Positions 1 through 8,908 are shown, counted from the stretch's first letter. The stretch is DNA of 64,000 nucleotides from Streptomyces zagrosensis (GCF_014203645.1 NZ_JACHJL010000008.1:1-64000); one strand, 5' to 3'. Translations and numbers: made by a program. The notes: a model not told the origin generated them from the sequence alone.

Positions 1-1505
1 ACAAACGACGACGGCACCATGTACCCCGGCAAACGACCCGCCGCAAACTCCCGCAACTCACCCGCCAACACCAGCCACCGCTGCTCCCGACTGCGTGCCA
101 TCGGGCGCACATACGCCACCAAGCGCTTGTCCAAATCTCCGTATTCGCGGGCGACGATCACGCTTTGCCGGACGGCAGGGTGACTGGAGAGTGTCGCCTC
201 GACCTCGCCGAGTTCGATTCGGTGGCCGCGCACCTTGACTTGGTGGTCAATGCGACCGAGAAACTCCAGGGCACCGCTGTTTCGTCGCTTCACCAGGTCG
301 CCAGTACGGTACATCCTCTCCCCAAGGCGGAAGGGATTGGGGACGAAGGCCCGCTCCATTTCTCCGGGGCGATTGACATAGCCGCGCGCCAACGCCACGC
401 CGGATATGCACAGTTCGCCGGGGGTGTCGAAAGGGGCGAGCGTGCCGTTCTCGGTCACCACGTAGAAGGCGACACCGGCGATCGGCTCGCCCAAAGGGAC
501 CGTGTGCACGTCAGAAAGGTCGACCTGGGAAAGGTCCTGAGTCGACACGTAGATGGTTGCTTCGGTGGGGCCGTACAGATTGATGCCCTTGGCACAACGG
601 TCACGGATCCAGGTGGCCAGATCGGCGGGCAGCGCCTCGCCGCCAGACAGCGCGGTGAACAGCCCGGGCGGCCGCCAGTCTGATTCCCGCAGAATCTGCC
701 AAGTGACTGGTGTGGCCTGCATGACGGTGGCGCCATTGGCGGCGATGAGTCGCCCCAGACGCTCCGCGTCGTTCACGGAATCCTGAGGAATGACGGAAAT
801 GCGGGCCCCGGACAGCAGGGGCACCAGGTAGTCAATCAGCGACACATCAAATGCCGGGCTGACGACGCTGGTGAAGACATCCCGGTCGCCAAGGTGCAGC
901 AGGTCGGCGAGGTGCAGCGTGAAGTTGAGCAGCGATCGGTGGGTTACCTGGACCCCTTTGGGGCTACCGGTCGAGCCCGAGGTATATATCGTGTATGCGA
1001 GATCATCGGCGGCCGGGCGGAGTGAATTCGGCCGTGCGGATCGATCGGTCGGCTCGAGCGGTGCGTCGAGGGCAATGACGTCGGGGACGGCCGCCGCGAA
1101 AGTGCTCGCGAGATCCGAGTGGGTCAGCAGGACCGCGCTGCCGCAGTCGCGGAGTATGAACTCGATCCGTTCGGCGGGAAAGGCGGGATCCAGCGGTACG
1201 TATACCGCTCCTGCCATCCAGATCCCGAGCAGCGCCGCGACGGTGTCGGTGGAGCGGGGCAGCATCACGGGGACCACGTGCCCGGGCCGCACCCCGACGC
1301 CCGCGAGCCCGTCGGCTATCGCCTCCGCACGCTGCCAGAGCTCGGCGTAGGAAAGTGCCTGTGCGTCTCCGCAGTTAATCGCCGCAGCATCGGGATGTGC
1401 TGCGAGCCGATCGCCGATCAGGTTAAGGACGGCCCCGGAAAAGCCGGTGACATGCCCTTCAGTACGAGATGGGTTTCCCTGACGTGAATTGCTCGAAGCG
1501 GACAT
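1..1505 (-). CDS. NRPS adenylation domain protein, 3' end beyond window
   Basis: The first ~501 residues of a nonribosomal peptide synthetase (or stand-alone adenylation protein) that would activate an amino acid as its adenylate. No condensation domain precedes it, so it looks like a loading module or a free A domain. Visible core motifs in order: A3 YTSGSTGSPKG (about residue 173), A5 NLYGPTEATI (~305), A7 YRTGDLV (~398) and A8 with GRIDHQVKVRGHRIELGE (~425). The start chosen is ATG at 1505, giving MSASSNSRQG; no strong ribosome site is visible, so a nearby alternative is possible. The gene leaves the window before the end of the A domain, so carrier and termination domains cannot be judged. 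It is co-oriented with the regulator and exporter downstream of its promoter side. The adenylation assignment is certain; the substrate is unknown. Confidence 0.93.
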   Translation of the reverse strand, partial: MSASSNSRQGNPSRTEGHVTGFSGAVLNLIGDRLAAHPDAAAINCGDAQALSYAELWQRAEAIADGLAGVGVRPGHVVPVMLPRSTDTVAALLGIWMAGAVYVPLDPAFPAERIEFILRDCGSAVLLTHSDLASTFAAAVPDVIALDAPLEPTDRSARPNSLRPAADDLAYTIYTSGSTGSPKGVQVTHRSLLNFTLHLADLLHLGDRDVFTSVVSPAFDVSLIDYLVPLLSGARISVIPQDSVNDAERLGRLIAANGATVMQATPVTWQILRESDWRPPGLFTALSGGEALPADLATWIRDRCAKGINLYGPTEATIYVSTQDLSQVDLSDVHTVPLGEPIAGVAFYVVTENGTLAPFDTPGELCISGVALARGYVNRPGEMERAFVPNPFRLGERMYRTGDLVKRRNSGALEFLGRIDHQVKVRGHRIELGEVEATLSSHPAVRQSVIVAREYGDLDKRLVAYVRPMARSREQRWLVLAGELREFAAGRLPGYMVPSSF

Positions 1506-1619
1506 TTTGGACCCAATTCTGGACGCAGGGCAAGAGTCGGCAGATGCATAGCTGAGCGAGGTCTAGTCTTATTAGAAACATACATCGGATGCATCGACCA
1601 GCCCCGCCTGAATACCCGC

Positions 1620-1649
1620 GTTCAACTGCTCCGGTATGGACAGTTGAAC
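1620..1649. promoter_or_regulatory. Inverted repeat GTTCAACTG-N12-CAGTTGAAC, copy 1
   Basis: Perfect 9-bp arms (10 bp counting the flanking C/G pair), centre-to-centre about 21 bp, inside the 338-bp gap between the NRPS start (1505) and the regulator stop (1844). The same arms with a different 11-base centre occur at 4991-5019. Identical arms with unlike loops favour a protein-binding operator of the resident regulators over a simple terminator. A terminator of the LuxR gene is the alternative. The rest of the gap shows no gene. Confidence 0.55.
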
Positions 1650-1843
1650 GTCCGCTTCAAGGCACGGAGAACGGCGAAGGCGGCTGCGGGACGCAGTTTC
1701 ATCCCCCGCAGGGGGTCTGGGTCAAGCCCGCCCAAGCAAAGTAAGTCGCTTTGCCGCACTCGTCGGCTGGTTACATGCTCCCGGTCGCCCCGCCCCTCTG
1801 CCTCTGCCCCCATGCCTCCAAGCGGCAGAGGTGATGTCGGCGG

Positions 1844-2446
1844 TTAGATCCAGCGTGAATCCCTGGCCATGCGCAACGCGTCGATCCGGTTGCGCGCCCC
1901 GAGTTTTGCCACCATGGAGGAGAGATAGTTGCGCACTGTTCCCTGAGAAAGATGCATTCGCGCCGCTATTTCGACAACGGTGTCACCTCGGGCGACATTT
2001 TCGAGTACAGAGAACTCGCGTGCGCTGAGCGGGCAGTCGCTGTTGCTCAGGGCTGCCACGGTCAGCTCCGCGTCGAAGACCCGCTCGCCCTGGTGCACTC
2101 GGTGGATGGCTTCGACGAATTGGCGCGGCGACACGCTGCGTTCCACGATGCCGGCTATCCCGGCAGCGAAGGCTTGGCGAATGACCGACCGTGTCACCGC
2201 CCTGGCGAGGAGCATGCTCCGACAACCCATGCCCGCGATCTTCTCGGCGACCGCGATCGCGTCACTGCCCCCGCTCTCGTAGCTGATGACCGACACATCC
2301 GGCCGCTGCGTCTCGGCGAATTTCAGTGCGGCGACGTTGCTTTCCGCGGGCCCGACGACCCGGACCTCATCGTGTCTCTCCAGCAGTGCGGCCAGCGCGA
2401 AGCGGGACAGATACAGGTCATCAGCCACCAAGACATCAATTCCCAT
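1844..2446 (-). CDS. Atypical NarL/LuxR-family response regulator
   Basis: A 200-residue transcription factor with an N-terminal receiver domain (about 1-120) and a C-terminal LuxR-type helix-turn-helix (about 138-195, with LSAREFSVLENVARGDTVVE and the recognition-helix region LSQGTVRNYLSSMVAKLG). The acidic pocket is present near the N-terminus (VADDLYLSR), but the phospho-acceptor position reads VSVISYESGG, with no Asp. The conserved Thr and Lys also appear replaced (MLLARAV, GIVERS). It therefore probably does not respond to a kinase. It could be constitutive or sense a ligand, as is known for some orphan regulators of antibiotic clusters. ATG at 2446 is supported by AAGGAGG five bases upstream. 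It lies between the NRPS and exporter genes, so it is a likely pathway regulator. Confidence 0.88.
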   Translation of the reverse strand: MGIDVLVADDLYLSRFALAALLERHDEVRVVGPAESNVAALKFAETQRPDVSVISYESGGSDAIAVAEKIAGMGCRSMLLARAVTRSVIRQAFAAGIAGIVERSVSPRQFVEAIHRVHQGERVFDAELTVAALSNSDCPLSAREFSVLENVARGDTVVEIAARMHLSQGTVRNYLSSMVAKLGARNRIDALRMARDSRWI

Positions 2447-2687
2447 GCAAGCCTCCTTGTAGTTCCTCGGCGCTCGTCATTGTGGGCAGCTCGACTGGGT
2501 GAAGTATGGATGCCTTCTATATGGCGGCTTGTGACCGGCGTGATGCGACGCCCTCCTCGCTGTTCGCCATGCGCCGATCGACGGCGCGAGGTCGGCTCTG
2601 TCCACCGGTGATGACACACGAACGCGGCCCCTGTCCACGATCGGCGCTTCGAGAAGCCTGATCGCCAGGGACCGCATCCGTCCGAGT

Positions 2688-4142
2688 TCAGCGGGTTGAG
2701 CGCGCCTCGCCGGCCGTGTCCCGGCCGGGGCGGGGCAGGACGAATATCGCGACGGCAGCTGCGGCGGCCATGATCACGGCGCCGACCATCATGCCGAGCG
2801 CGTACCCGTCGGCGAGAGCGCCGGGGGTGGCCGCGTCACCGCTGCGATCGTGGGCGACAGTGCCGAGGGCGGCGAGGCCGAGCGAGGCACCGATCTGACG
2901 CGTGCTGTTGAGCATGCCGGAGGCGACACCCGCCTCGTGGGGCGCGACGCCCCCGGTGGCGATGGAGACGGCCGGCGCAAGGCACATGCCTATGCCGACG
3001 CTGGTGACGACGGACGGACCGAGGACGTCGACCAGGAACGAGCCGTCGGAACGGATCAGGCCGAACCAGGCGAAACCGAGCGCGGACAGCGTGCCACCGG
3101 TGATCAGCATGCTCCGGGGGGCGAACTTGTAGCCGAACTTGACGGCGAGGGTGGAGCCGACGACCACGCCCAGCATGAACGGCAGGAACTCGGCTCCGGT
3201 GCGGGCCGGGCTGCCGCCGAGCACCCGCTGGAGGTAGAGGGAGACAAAATACAGGGCCGAGGCCATGGCGCCGCCGAACAACAGCATGTAGAGGTTGGCG
3301 CCCACGACCGAGCGTTTGGTGAACAGACCGAGGCGGATCAGCGGGTCGCGCTTGGTGGTCCGCTCGACCTGGATGAACGCGGCCAGCAGGGCGACGGCGG
3401 CCGTCAGGGTGATCAGTGTGGTATCCGAGGTCCACGGGTGCTGATCGGTGCGGACGACACCGAACACGAGCAGGGCCGTACCCGCCGCGCCCAGCACGGC
3501 GCCCAGCACGTCCGGGCGGCCGCGGCGCGCGGCCGGGGGGTCCTGGGCGATGCCGCGCCAGGCCAGAGCCAGCGCGAAGGCGGCCATCGGCAGGTTGATA
3601 TACATCACCCACTGCCAGCCCGCGTACTGGGTGAGCAGTCCGCCGACCAGGACGCCGACGGCGCCACCGGACGCGTTCATCGCGCTCCACAGGCCGAAAG
3701 CCTTCACGCGTTCCTTGCCGCCGGGGAAGGTCGAGGCCAGCAGCGCCAGCGCGGCCGGCGCGAGCGCGGCGGCCCCGATGCCTTGCGCGGCGCGGGCCGC
3801 CACCAGTTGGCCCGGGGACTGCGCTAGGCCGCCGACGAGGGACGCAAGGCCGAACAGGACGAGTCCGAGCAGCATCACGCGCCTGTGCCCATACCGGTCG
3901 GCGATCTTGCCGCCGAGCAACAGCAGCCCGCCGAAGGCGAGGGCGTAGGCGTGGATCACCCAGGTCAGGCCCACTTCTCCGAAGCCCAAGCCGCTGCCGA
4001 TCTCGGGGAGTCCGACGTTCACCACCGTCAGGTCGAGCGACACCATGAACTGCACGACGGACACCGAGGCCAGGGTGATTCCGGGCCGCGCTCCGGTTCC
4101 GACGCTCGCCTTCTCACCCGCTACTGGCGTGCTTGCCACCAC
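2688..4142 (-). CDS. MFS multidrug exporter, DHA2 (14-TM) family
   Basis: A 484-residue membrane transporter of the drug:H+ antiporter-2 group (EmrB/QacA/actinomycin-type exporters). The N-terminus carries the family signature LDLTVVNVGLPEIG in TM1 and the motif-A loop GGKIADRYGHRR between TM2 and TM3. Hydrophobic segments follow at the spacing expected for 14 helices. The start is read as GTG at 4142 (GTG GTG GCA), preceded by GAGAGG. The open frame extends further upstream, but that stretch crosses the operator and is not protein-like. The gene is divergent from the TetR gene at 4269, the standard layout for a repressor-controlled efflux pump. It probably exports the NRPS product or gives self-resistance; that is inference from position. 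Confidence 0.92.
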   Translation of the reverse strand: MVASTPVAGEKASVGTGARPGITLASVSVVQFMVSLDLTVVNVGLPEIGSGLGFGEVGLTWVIHAYALAFGGLLLLGGKIADRYGHRRVMLLGLVLFGLASLVGGLAQSPGQLVAARAAQGIGAAALAPAALALLASTFPGGKERVKAFGLWSAMNASGGAVGVLVGGLLTQYAGWQWVMYINLPMAAFALALAWRGIAQDPPAARRGRPDVLGAVLGAAGTALLVFGVVRTDQHPWTSDTTLITLTAAVALLAAFIQVERTTKRDPLIRLGLFTKRSVVGANLYMLLFGGAMASALYFVSLYLQRVLGGSPARTGAEFLPFMLGVVVGSTLAVKFGYKFAPRSMLITGGTLSALGFAWFGLIRSDGSFLVDVLGPSVVTSVGIGMCLAPAVSIATGGVAPHEAGVASGMLNSTRQIGASLGLAALGTVAHDRSGDAATPGALADGYALGMMVGAVIMAAAAAVAIFVLPRPGRDTAGEARSTR

Positions 4143-4173
4143 AACACAACCTCTCTGTCCCTCGCACCACCGA

Positions 4174-4197
4174 AATTTCGGAACGCGTTCTGAAATT
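4174..4197. promoter_or_regulatory. TetR-type operator between exporter and repressor
   Basis: A 24-bp inverted repeat: arms AATTTC and GAAATT flank a perfect central palindrome GAACGCGTTC, with only one non-symmetric pair (g/t). A second perfect palindrome, CGAAATTTCG at 4171-4180, overlaps its left side. It lies 32 bp upstream of the exporter start and 72 bp upstream of the TetR ATG, where a repressor would block both divergent promoters. Confidence 0.7.
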
Positions 4198-4268
4198 AGC
4201 AGCGAGGTGGTCGGGCTGTCGACTGCACAGGTCGTACGGCGGGTGTCGTGGCGAGGCATGATGGGACG

Positions 4269-4988
4269 ATGTCCCGCTCCACCGAACCGCACCGCCGTGT
4301 CGGCCGCCCTCCCGTCACCTCCCGTGCGCAGATCCTGACCGCAGCCCGCGGCCTCATCGACGAGGTCGGCTGGGAGAAACTCACGATCCGCCGCCTCGCG
4401 TCCGAGATCGGCGTCGGGGCGACGACCCTGTACCACCACGTACGGGACAAGGAAGAGCTGCTGTTCCTGCTGATCTACGAGTACGCGGAACAGATCCCGC
4501 ACCCCGAGCTGCCGAGCGAGCCGCGGGAGCGCATCATCACGGCCGCCGTCGCGCTCCACGACGGCCTGGCCGCATGGCCCTGGGCGGCGGAAGTCCTCAC
4601 CACCGACGGATTCATCGCCCGGCTCGGCGACTCGTTCCTATGGCTGGTCGAGACGATCCTGGCCGGAGCCGTCAGCGCCGGATGCCCCCCGGAACAGTCC
4701 GTCCAGATCTTCCGCAGCATCTGGTACTACACAGCCGGCGAGATCGTCGTGCGCGCGCACACCCGCCACCGCAAGATGAACGAACAGGACCCCACCCACC
4801 TCAACGCCTACTTCGGCAACGCCGACGGCCCGCTCCGGCACCCGCACCTGGCCGCCATCGCCGACCGGTGGGCGACACTGGCCGGGCAGGACACCTTCGC
4901 GCAGGGGCTCCGTGCCTTCGTCGACGGCCTGCTCGTGCAGTCCCTGACGAAGAAGACATCGGGAGCACCGAATTCGGAGTCGAACTGA
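4269..4988 (+). CDS. TetR-family transcriptional repressor
   Basis: A 239-residue regulator. Residues ~18-65 form the TetR DNA-binding domain (RAQILTAARGLIDEVGW, then IRRLASEIGVGATTLYHHVR). A C-terminal ligand-binding domain of the TetR_C type with many Trp and aromatic residues follows. An in-frame GTG at 4248 would add seven residues; ATG at 4269 (MSRSTEPHRR) matches the usual spacing to the helix-turn-helix better. It is divergent from the DHA2 exporter with a strong palindrome between them, so it most likely represses the pump and itself and is released by the exported compound. A hairpin (4991-5019) follows its stop by two bases. Confidence 0.93.
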   Translation: MSRSTEPHRRVGRPPVTSRAQILTAARGLIDEVGWEKLTIRRLASEIGVGATTLYHHVRDKEELLFLLIYEYAEQIPHPELPSEPRERIITAAVALHDGLAAWPWAAEVLTTDGFIARLGDSFLWLVETILAGAVSAGCPPEQSVQIFRSIWYYTAGEIVVRAHTRHRKMNEQDPTHLNAYFGNADGPLRHPHLAAIADRWATLAGQDTFAQGLRAFVDGLLVQSLTKKTSGAPNSESN

Positions 4989-4990
4989 CC

Positions 4991-5019
4991 GTTCAACTGT
5001 CTTCCGTGGGCAGTTGAAC
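4991..5019. promoter_or_regulatory. Inverted repeat GTTCAACTG-N11-CAGTTGAAC, copy 2
   Basis: Same 9-bp arms as at 1620-1649 with an 11-base centre, starting two bases after the TetR stop codon. At this place it could act as the tetR terminator (no T-run follows). Its identity with copy 1 suggests a shared binding site. Between here and 5778 there is no convincing gene. Confidence 0.5.
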
Positions 5020-5778
5020 ATTCGGGCACGGCCGTCGTGAACGTAACGAATCACGTCTCACATTCCACCCGCGCACACCCCACGTGCATCACGCACAGCG
5101 TTCCGTGAACCCTCGCGCATTCGTATGGGTGATCCAGTTTCGCGCGCCCGCGCCCGAACTCGAGACTTGGAGCCGAAACGATTTGGCCGCCTTGCCCGTT
5201 GAGGGCACGTAATCGAGCCGGGAGATGTGCGACGGCTGTCGCCTGCCGCGTAGGAGGCGGTGTGGCACGGTCAACTTCTGGTGCCAGTGTGGTGAATTGG
5301 GGGAACTGGAAGCCTTGGGGCTGTCAGCCCGCCGCCCGTCAGGCGGTGGATGAGCAGCCGGTAATCCGCCGCCAGGCGGAGAAGCGTTCGGTCATTTCGT
5401 GCCGGCCCTTGTGGATCTTGCAGCTCTTCTGCGCTGCAAGATCCACGAAGGTGTCGTTCGTCCCGTCAGCATTTCCCGTCGCCGCTACCGCTTGCCCCGT
5501 GCCCCGCCTAGAAACCCTGGGTGAGACTGCCGCGCACCATATCACGTCCGGTCGGATCGCTGGCGATCACTCTGAGGACCGTCTCACAGGTGCCCACGCC
5601 CAAGTTGACTATGCCACCGGAAGTCATGAGAAATACATCTGTGAGAGATCGGGGTGGGCGTTTTAACGTGACCGCGTCCCGATGAACCTCCGCGATCCGA
5701 TCCTCGGATCGCACAGCATGATCGCGCTCACCACAACCATTACCAGACGAGCATTGAACTCGGAGGAAGAATTAGACA
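5020..5778. other. Long non-coding gap upstream of the KAS III-like gene
   Basis: No open frame here has protein-like composition or a recognisable motif. It contains the strong hairpin at 5409-5448 (listed separately) and must hold the promoter of the gene at 5779, which has GGAGGAA about eleven bases before its ATG. Confidence 0.5.
5409..5448. repeat. Perfect 13-bp hairpin
   Basis: GTGGATCTTGCAG (5411-5423) pairs exactly with CTGCAAGATCCAC (5434-5446) around a 10-base loop, and outer bases extend the pairing by two. There is no T-tract. It could be a factor-independent terminator, an RNA processing site or the end of a lost mobile element. Confidence 0.6.
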
Positions 5779-6849
5779 ATGAGTATCCCTGTCTATATCG
5801 CGTCGGCTGCGGCCTGGATTCCGCCTGCGGAATCGGCAGCGGAAGCAGTGGCTGCCGGCAACTACTCTGCCGACGACAACGCCACCAACAAAATACCCTG
5901 CCTGCCGGTGGCCTCGGATGAGATATCGGTTCCGGACATGGGAGCGATCGCAGGGCGAAAGGCCCTCGATCGGGCCGCAGCTGTGGTCGGCGACCAGGTC
6001 GATCTGATCCTGCATGCATCGATATACCACCAAGGCCGCGACCACCACTGGAATTCGGCTCCCTACATCCAGCGCGAGCTGGGCGTTACCGGCGCCTTCG
6101 CCCTGAACGTGGAGGGGATGTCGAACGGAGGCATGGCGGCGGTCGATCTGGCGATGGCCCAGCTCGAAGCCGGCCGGGGGACGAGCGCTCTGATCACCAC
6201 CGCGGACCGGTTCTGTCCGCCCGGGTTCGACCGGTGGCGGGGTTCGTACGGCATCGTCTTCGGCGACGGCTCCACGGCGCTGGTCCTCTCCACGACCGGC
6301 GGTTTCGCCCGCATCCATGCCATCGCGTCGGCCACCGACGCCTCCCTGGAACCGCTGCACCGGGGCATCGTCCCGTTCACCAACGCGTACGGGGTGGTCG
6401 TCGACGAGAATCTGCGTACTCCCAAGAAGTCGTATCTGGAGGAGGTCGGGGCGGAGTCGGTGCTGCAGCGCGCCGAAAAGACGCTGATGAGCGTCGTCTC
6501 CAAGGTGCTCGGCCGGACCGGACACAAGCTCGACGACTTCGCCAAAATCCTGCTGCCCAACATGGGGCACATGATGATGGAGGACCAGTTCCTCAAGCCG
6601 CTGGGCATCTCGGCCGAGCGCACGCTGTGGAACTGGGGCCGATACGCGGGGCACTTGGGCGCAGGCGACCTGGCCGCGGCTACGGCACGCCTGGTGGAGA
6701 AGAAGGAAGTCAGCCAGGGCGACCTCGTGCTCCTGATCGGTACCGGCGGCGGCTACTCGGTGACCGTGGCAGTACTGGAGATCGAGTCGGTGCCGGAGTG
6801 GCCCGAGGCAACCACGGACTTCGTCCTACCCGCCGACGTCACGCAATGA
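5779..6849 (+). CDS. KAS III-like thiolase-fold enzyme with Ser at the active-site position
   Basis: A 356-residue member of the beta-ketoacyl-ACP synthase III superfamily. FabH enzymes carry a nucleophilic Cys in an AACSG-type turn. Here the aligned segment reads LNVEGMSNGGMAAVDLA, with no Cys, so Ser may be the nucleophile (as described for DpsC-type starter-unit enzymes) or the enzyme may be non-condensing. The downstream His is plausible in LLPNMGHMMMED. The Asn position of FabH is replaced in WGRYAGHLGAGD, a pattern common among acyltransferase-like KAS III homologues of actinomycete clusters. It could form an ester or amide, or transfer a starter acyl group. It stands alone on the plus strand, followed by decayed genes, including remains of two further KAS III genes. 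Confidence 0.85.
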   Translation: MSIPVYIASAAAWIPPAESAAEAVAAGNYSADDNATNKIPCLPVASDEISVPDMGAIAGRKALDRAAAVVGDQVDLILHASIYHQGRDHHWNSAPYIQRELGVTGAFALNVEGMSNGGMAAVDLAMAQLEAGRGTSALITTADRFCPPGFDRWRGSYGIVFGDGSTALVLSTTGGFARIHAIASATDASLEPLHRGIVPFTNAYGVVVDENLRTPKKSYLEEVGAESVLQRAEKTLMSVVSKVLGRTGHKLDDFAKILLPNMGHMMMEDQFLKPLGISAERTLWNWGRYAGHLGAGDLAAATARLVEKKEVSQGDLVLLIGTGGGYSVTVAVLEIESVPEWPEATTDFVLPADVTQ

Positions 6850-7367
6850 GTGCGCCCGGGCCTGTGCCTCAGCACCTGTCGGCGCTACTCACCACCGGGT
6901 CGTACGTCCCGGACCGTGTGGTGTCCCACGCCGGAGCCGGTACGCCCGCCGGGGTCAGCGACGCCCGAGTGGGAGCCCATGCCGCTCGCCCGCGACGACC
7001 CAGGCGTCGGCGTGGCGGTGCGGAGCCCGCCGCGATCGACTGACCGGGAAGATCCGCCGCGGTCGCGCCGCTCCTCGACGAGGAGCGGCTCTACGGCCTG
7101 GTCGGCTTGCTCGTTGGCATCGCCGCGCAGACCGACCGGACCGTGCTTCAAGCGGCGCTGAACTGGCTGCTGACCCGGCCGACCGTGGCTGCGGTCATCA
7201 GCGGTGCCCGCAACGAGGAACAGCTGTGGGACGCTCTTGGTGCGGTCGGCTGGCAGCTAGACCTCGCACAGCTGTCCCGGCTCGGCAAGGCGGGTTCGCC
7301 GCCATGCCCACTCCCCATGTACAGCCGGCTGCGCGGATTCAAACCGTCGAACCCTCCGCTGGTGTGA
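6846..7367 (+). pseudogene. KAS III N-terminal scrap fused to a decayed aldo/keto reductase
   Basis: The ATG at 6846 overlaps the stop of the preceding gene and encodes a KAS III-like beginning (LLTTGSYVPDRVVS). After ~30 codons the sequence passes into an aldo/keto reductase read across more than one frame: EWEPMPLARDDPGVGV, a second piece around 7040-7110, then LQAALNWLLTRPTVAAVISG and the typical NEEQLWDALGAVGWQL near 7150-7260. The catalytic Asp/Tyr/Lys/His part of the reductase is missing. This is a remnant of two genes joined by deletion and interrupted by frameshifts, with no expected activity. Confidence 0.7.
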
Positions 7368-7382
7368 CACAAGGAGAGCCCC

Positions 7383-8318
7383 TTGGCCATGGACCGTTTC
7401 ATCCGCGCCCTGATCCAGTGGCAGACCGCCGATCGACCGGCACCGGCGCGCACCCTCACCGTGGAACAGGTGCGCCGCCGATACGCCGCCCACGCGACCC
7501 GTGGCCGCAACGGTGCCGCGCCCCCGGAAGTCGCCAAGACCGCGGACCAGCAGATCGACGGCGGCGACGGCACGTTCGGTGTCCGTACGTATCTGCCGGC
7601 CACCGACCGCGGCCGCCTCGTGACCTATCTGCACGGCGGCGGCTGGACGGTCGGCGACATCGACACCCACGACCCGGTCTGCCGGCGCATCGCCTCCGCA
7701 CTCGGCGCGGCCGTCGTCTCCGTCGACTACCGCCGCGCGCCGGAACACCCGCACCCCGGCCCACTCAACGACGGTATCGCAGCAGCTGAATGGGCGGACC
7801 GGGCCTTCCCCGGTCGCGACCATGTGATCGCCGGGGATAGCGCGGGCGGGGCCCTGGCCCTGGGCATCGCGTTGCACCGCCGCGATCACGGCTGTGCGGC
7901 GTTCGCCGCACAGCTGTTGGTCTACCCACCGGCCGATCCGTCTCTACTGTCGGAGTCCACCCGCCGGTACGGGACGGGCTACCTGTCGGAACTCGACGAC
8001 CTGTACTGGTACTACGACCAATACCTGCCGGATTTGGAGTCCCGCACAGACCCGGCGATCGACCTGCTCAACGCCGACCTCCGAGGACTGCCGCCCACGG
8101 TGATCGGCACCGCCGAATTCGATCCGCTACACGACGACGGTGTCGAACTGGCGGCCCGCATGGCCGCCAGTGGCGTTGACGTACAGCACATTCCCGCTGC
8201 CGGCCTGGTTCACGGATATCTACTCATGGCCGACCTCGTCCCCGCCGCCGCGGCGGTGACGAGGGATGTACTGGCGGCAGTGGAAAGGAAGTTGACCTCG
8301 CCACCCATGGCGCATTGA
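7383..8318 (+). CDS. Alpha/beta hydrolase, hormone-sensitive-lipase (HSL) type
   Basis: A ~311-residue esterase of the alpha/beta-hydrolase-3 group. The oxyanion-hole motif HGGGW is at about residue 83, the nucleophile elbow GDSAGG at ~148, and the acid/His part (EFDPLHDDG and LVHGYL) near 245 and 280. AAGGAG at 7371-7376 sits six bases from TTG 7383 and twelve from ATG 7389, so either may start the protein. It begins 15 bases after the aldo/keto reductase remnant and probably belonged to the same former operon. It may act on an ester or lactone; the substrate is unknown. All three catalytic residues are present, so it looks functional despite its decayed neighbours. Confidence 0.9.
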   Translation: MAMDRFIRALIQWQTADRPAPARTLTVEQVRRRYAAHATRGRNGAAPPEVAKTADQQIDGGDGTFGVRTYLPATDRGRLVTYLHGGGWTVGDIDTHDPVCRRIASALGAAVVSVDYRRAPEHPHPGPLNDGIAAAEWADRAFPGRDHVIAGDSAGGALALGIALHRRDHGCAAFAAQLLVYPPADPSLLSESTRRYGTGYLSELDDLYWYYDQYLPDLESRTDPAIDLLNADLRGLPPTVIGTAEFDPLHDDGVELAARMAASGVDVQHIPAAGLVHGYLLMADLVPAAAAVTRDVLAAVERKLTSPPMAH

Positions 8319-8423
8319 CGGGCCGATCGTCGCGTCCACGACCTCACACCTCTCGAAGCCGAGATCTGGAGATCCGCTCGTGGCCGTCACCGGACCGGTA
8401 TTTGACCGTGGACGTGCACACCC

Positions 8424-8644
8424 TTGCAGACGCCCTGCTACTGCAGCGAGGAGCAGTCCAACGACACCACCCACGTCTTCCTACGCAACAGCGAGGAAGC
8501 AAACGAGTCGCTCGTCTACGGGCCGACTCCCTGCCGATGCCGATATGCGGGCCGCCGCGTTCGCCGTCGCGGGACTCTCGGACCGAAACGCGGTGCTGTT
8601 GTACCCGTCCGGCCTGGAGTGCGTACAGACCCTTCCGGGGGGGG
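8424..8644 (+). pseudogene. Fatty acyl-AMP ligase N-terminal remnant
   Basis: Two reading frames together give the beginning of a fatty acyl-AMP/CoA ligase: THVFLRNSEEANESLVYG, then after a frameshift near 8520 DADMRAAAFAVAGLSDRNA and VLLYPSGLE. These match the first ~80 residues of FAAL proteins (the segment before the first ATP-binding motif). The rest of the gene is absent and a FabH fragment begins immediately after. Only a scar remains. Confidence 0.6.
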
Positions 8645-8908
8645 TGGCACGATGGGTCGGATGAGCCTGCCCCGACGCTCCCCCGGTGCCCGTATCCTCG
8701 GCATCGGCGCGTACCGGCCGACCCGGGTGGTGAGCAACGATAAGATCTGCGCCCACAATGACTCCAGCGACCCATGGATACGCCGCGGTCCAGCATCGAG
8801 AGCAGACGGTTCGCAGGCCCTAACGAGACGGTCGTCTCCATGACTGCCGAGGCGGCCCGCAAGACGATGGCCTAAGCGGGCGTCCAGCCGAGCGAGGTCG
8901 GTATGGTC

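Noticed and set aside
2850..3827. 325-residue open frame opposite the exporter gene
   Set aside because: Gly/Asp/Arg-rich antisense shadow with no ribosome site or domain; the exporter on the minus strand is certain.
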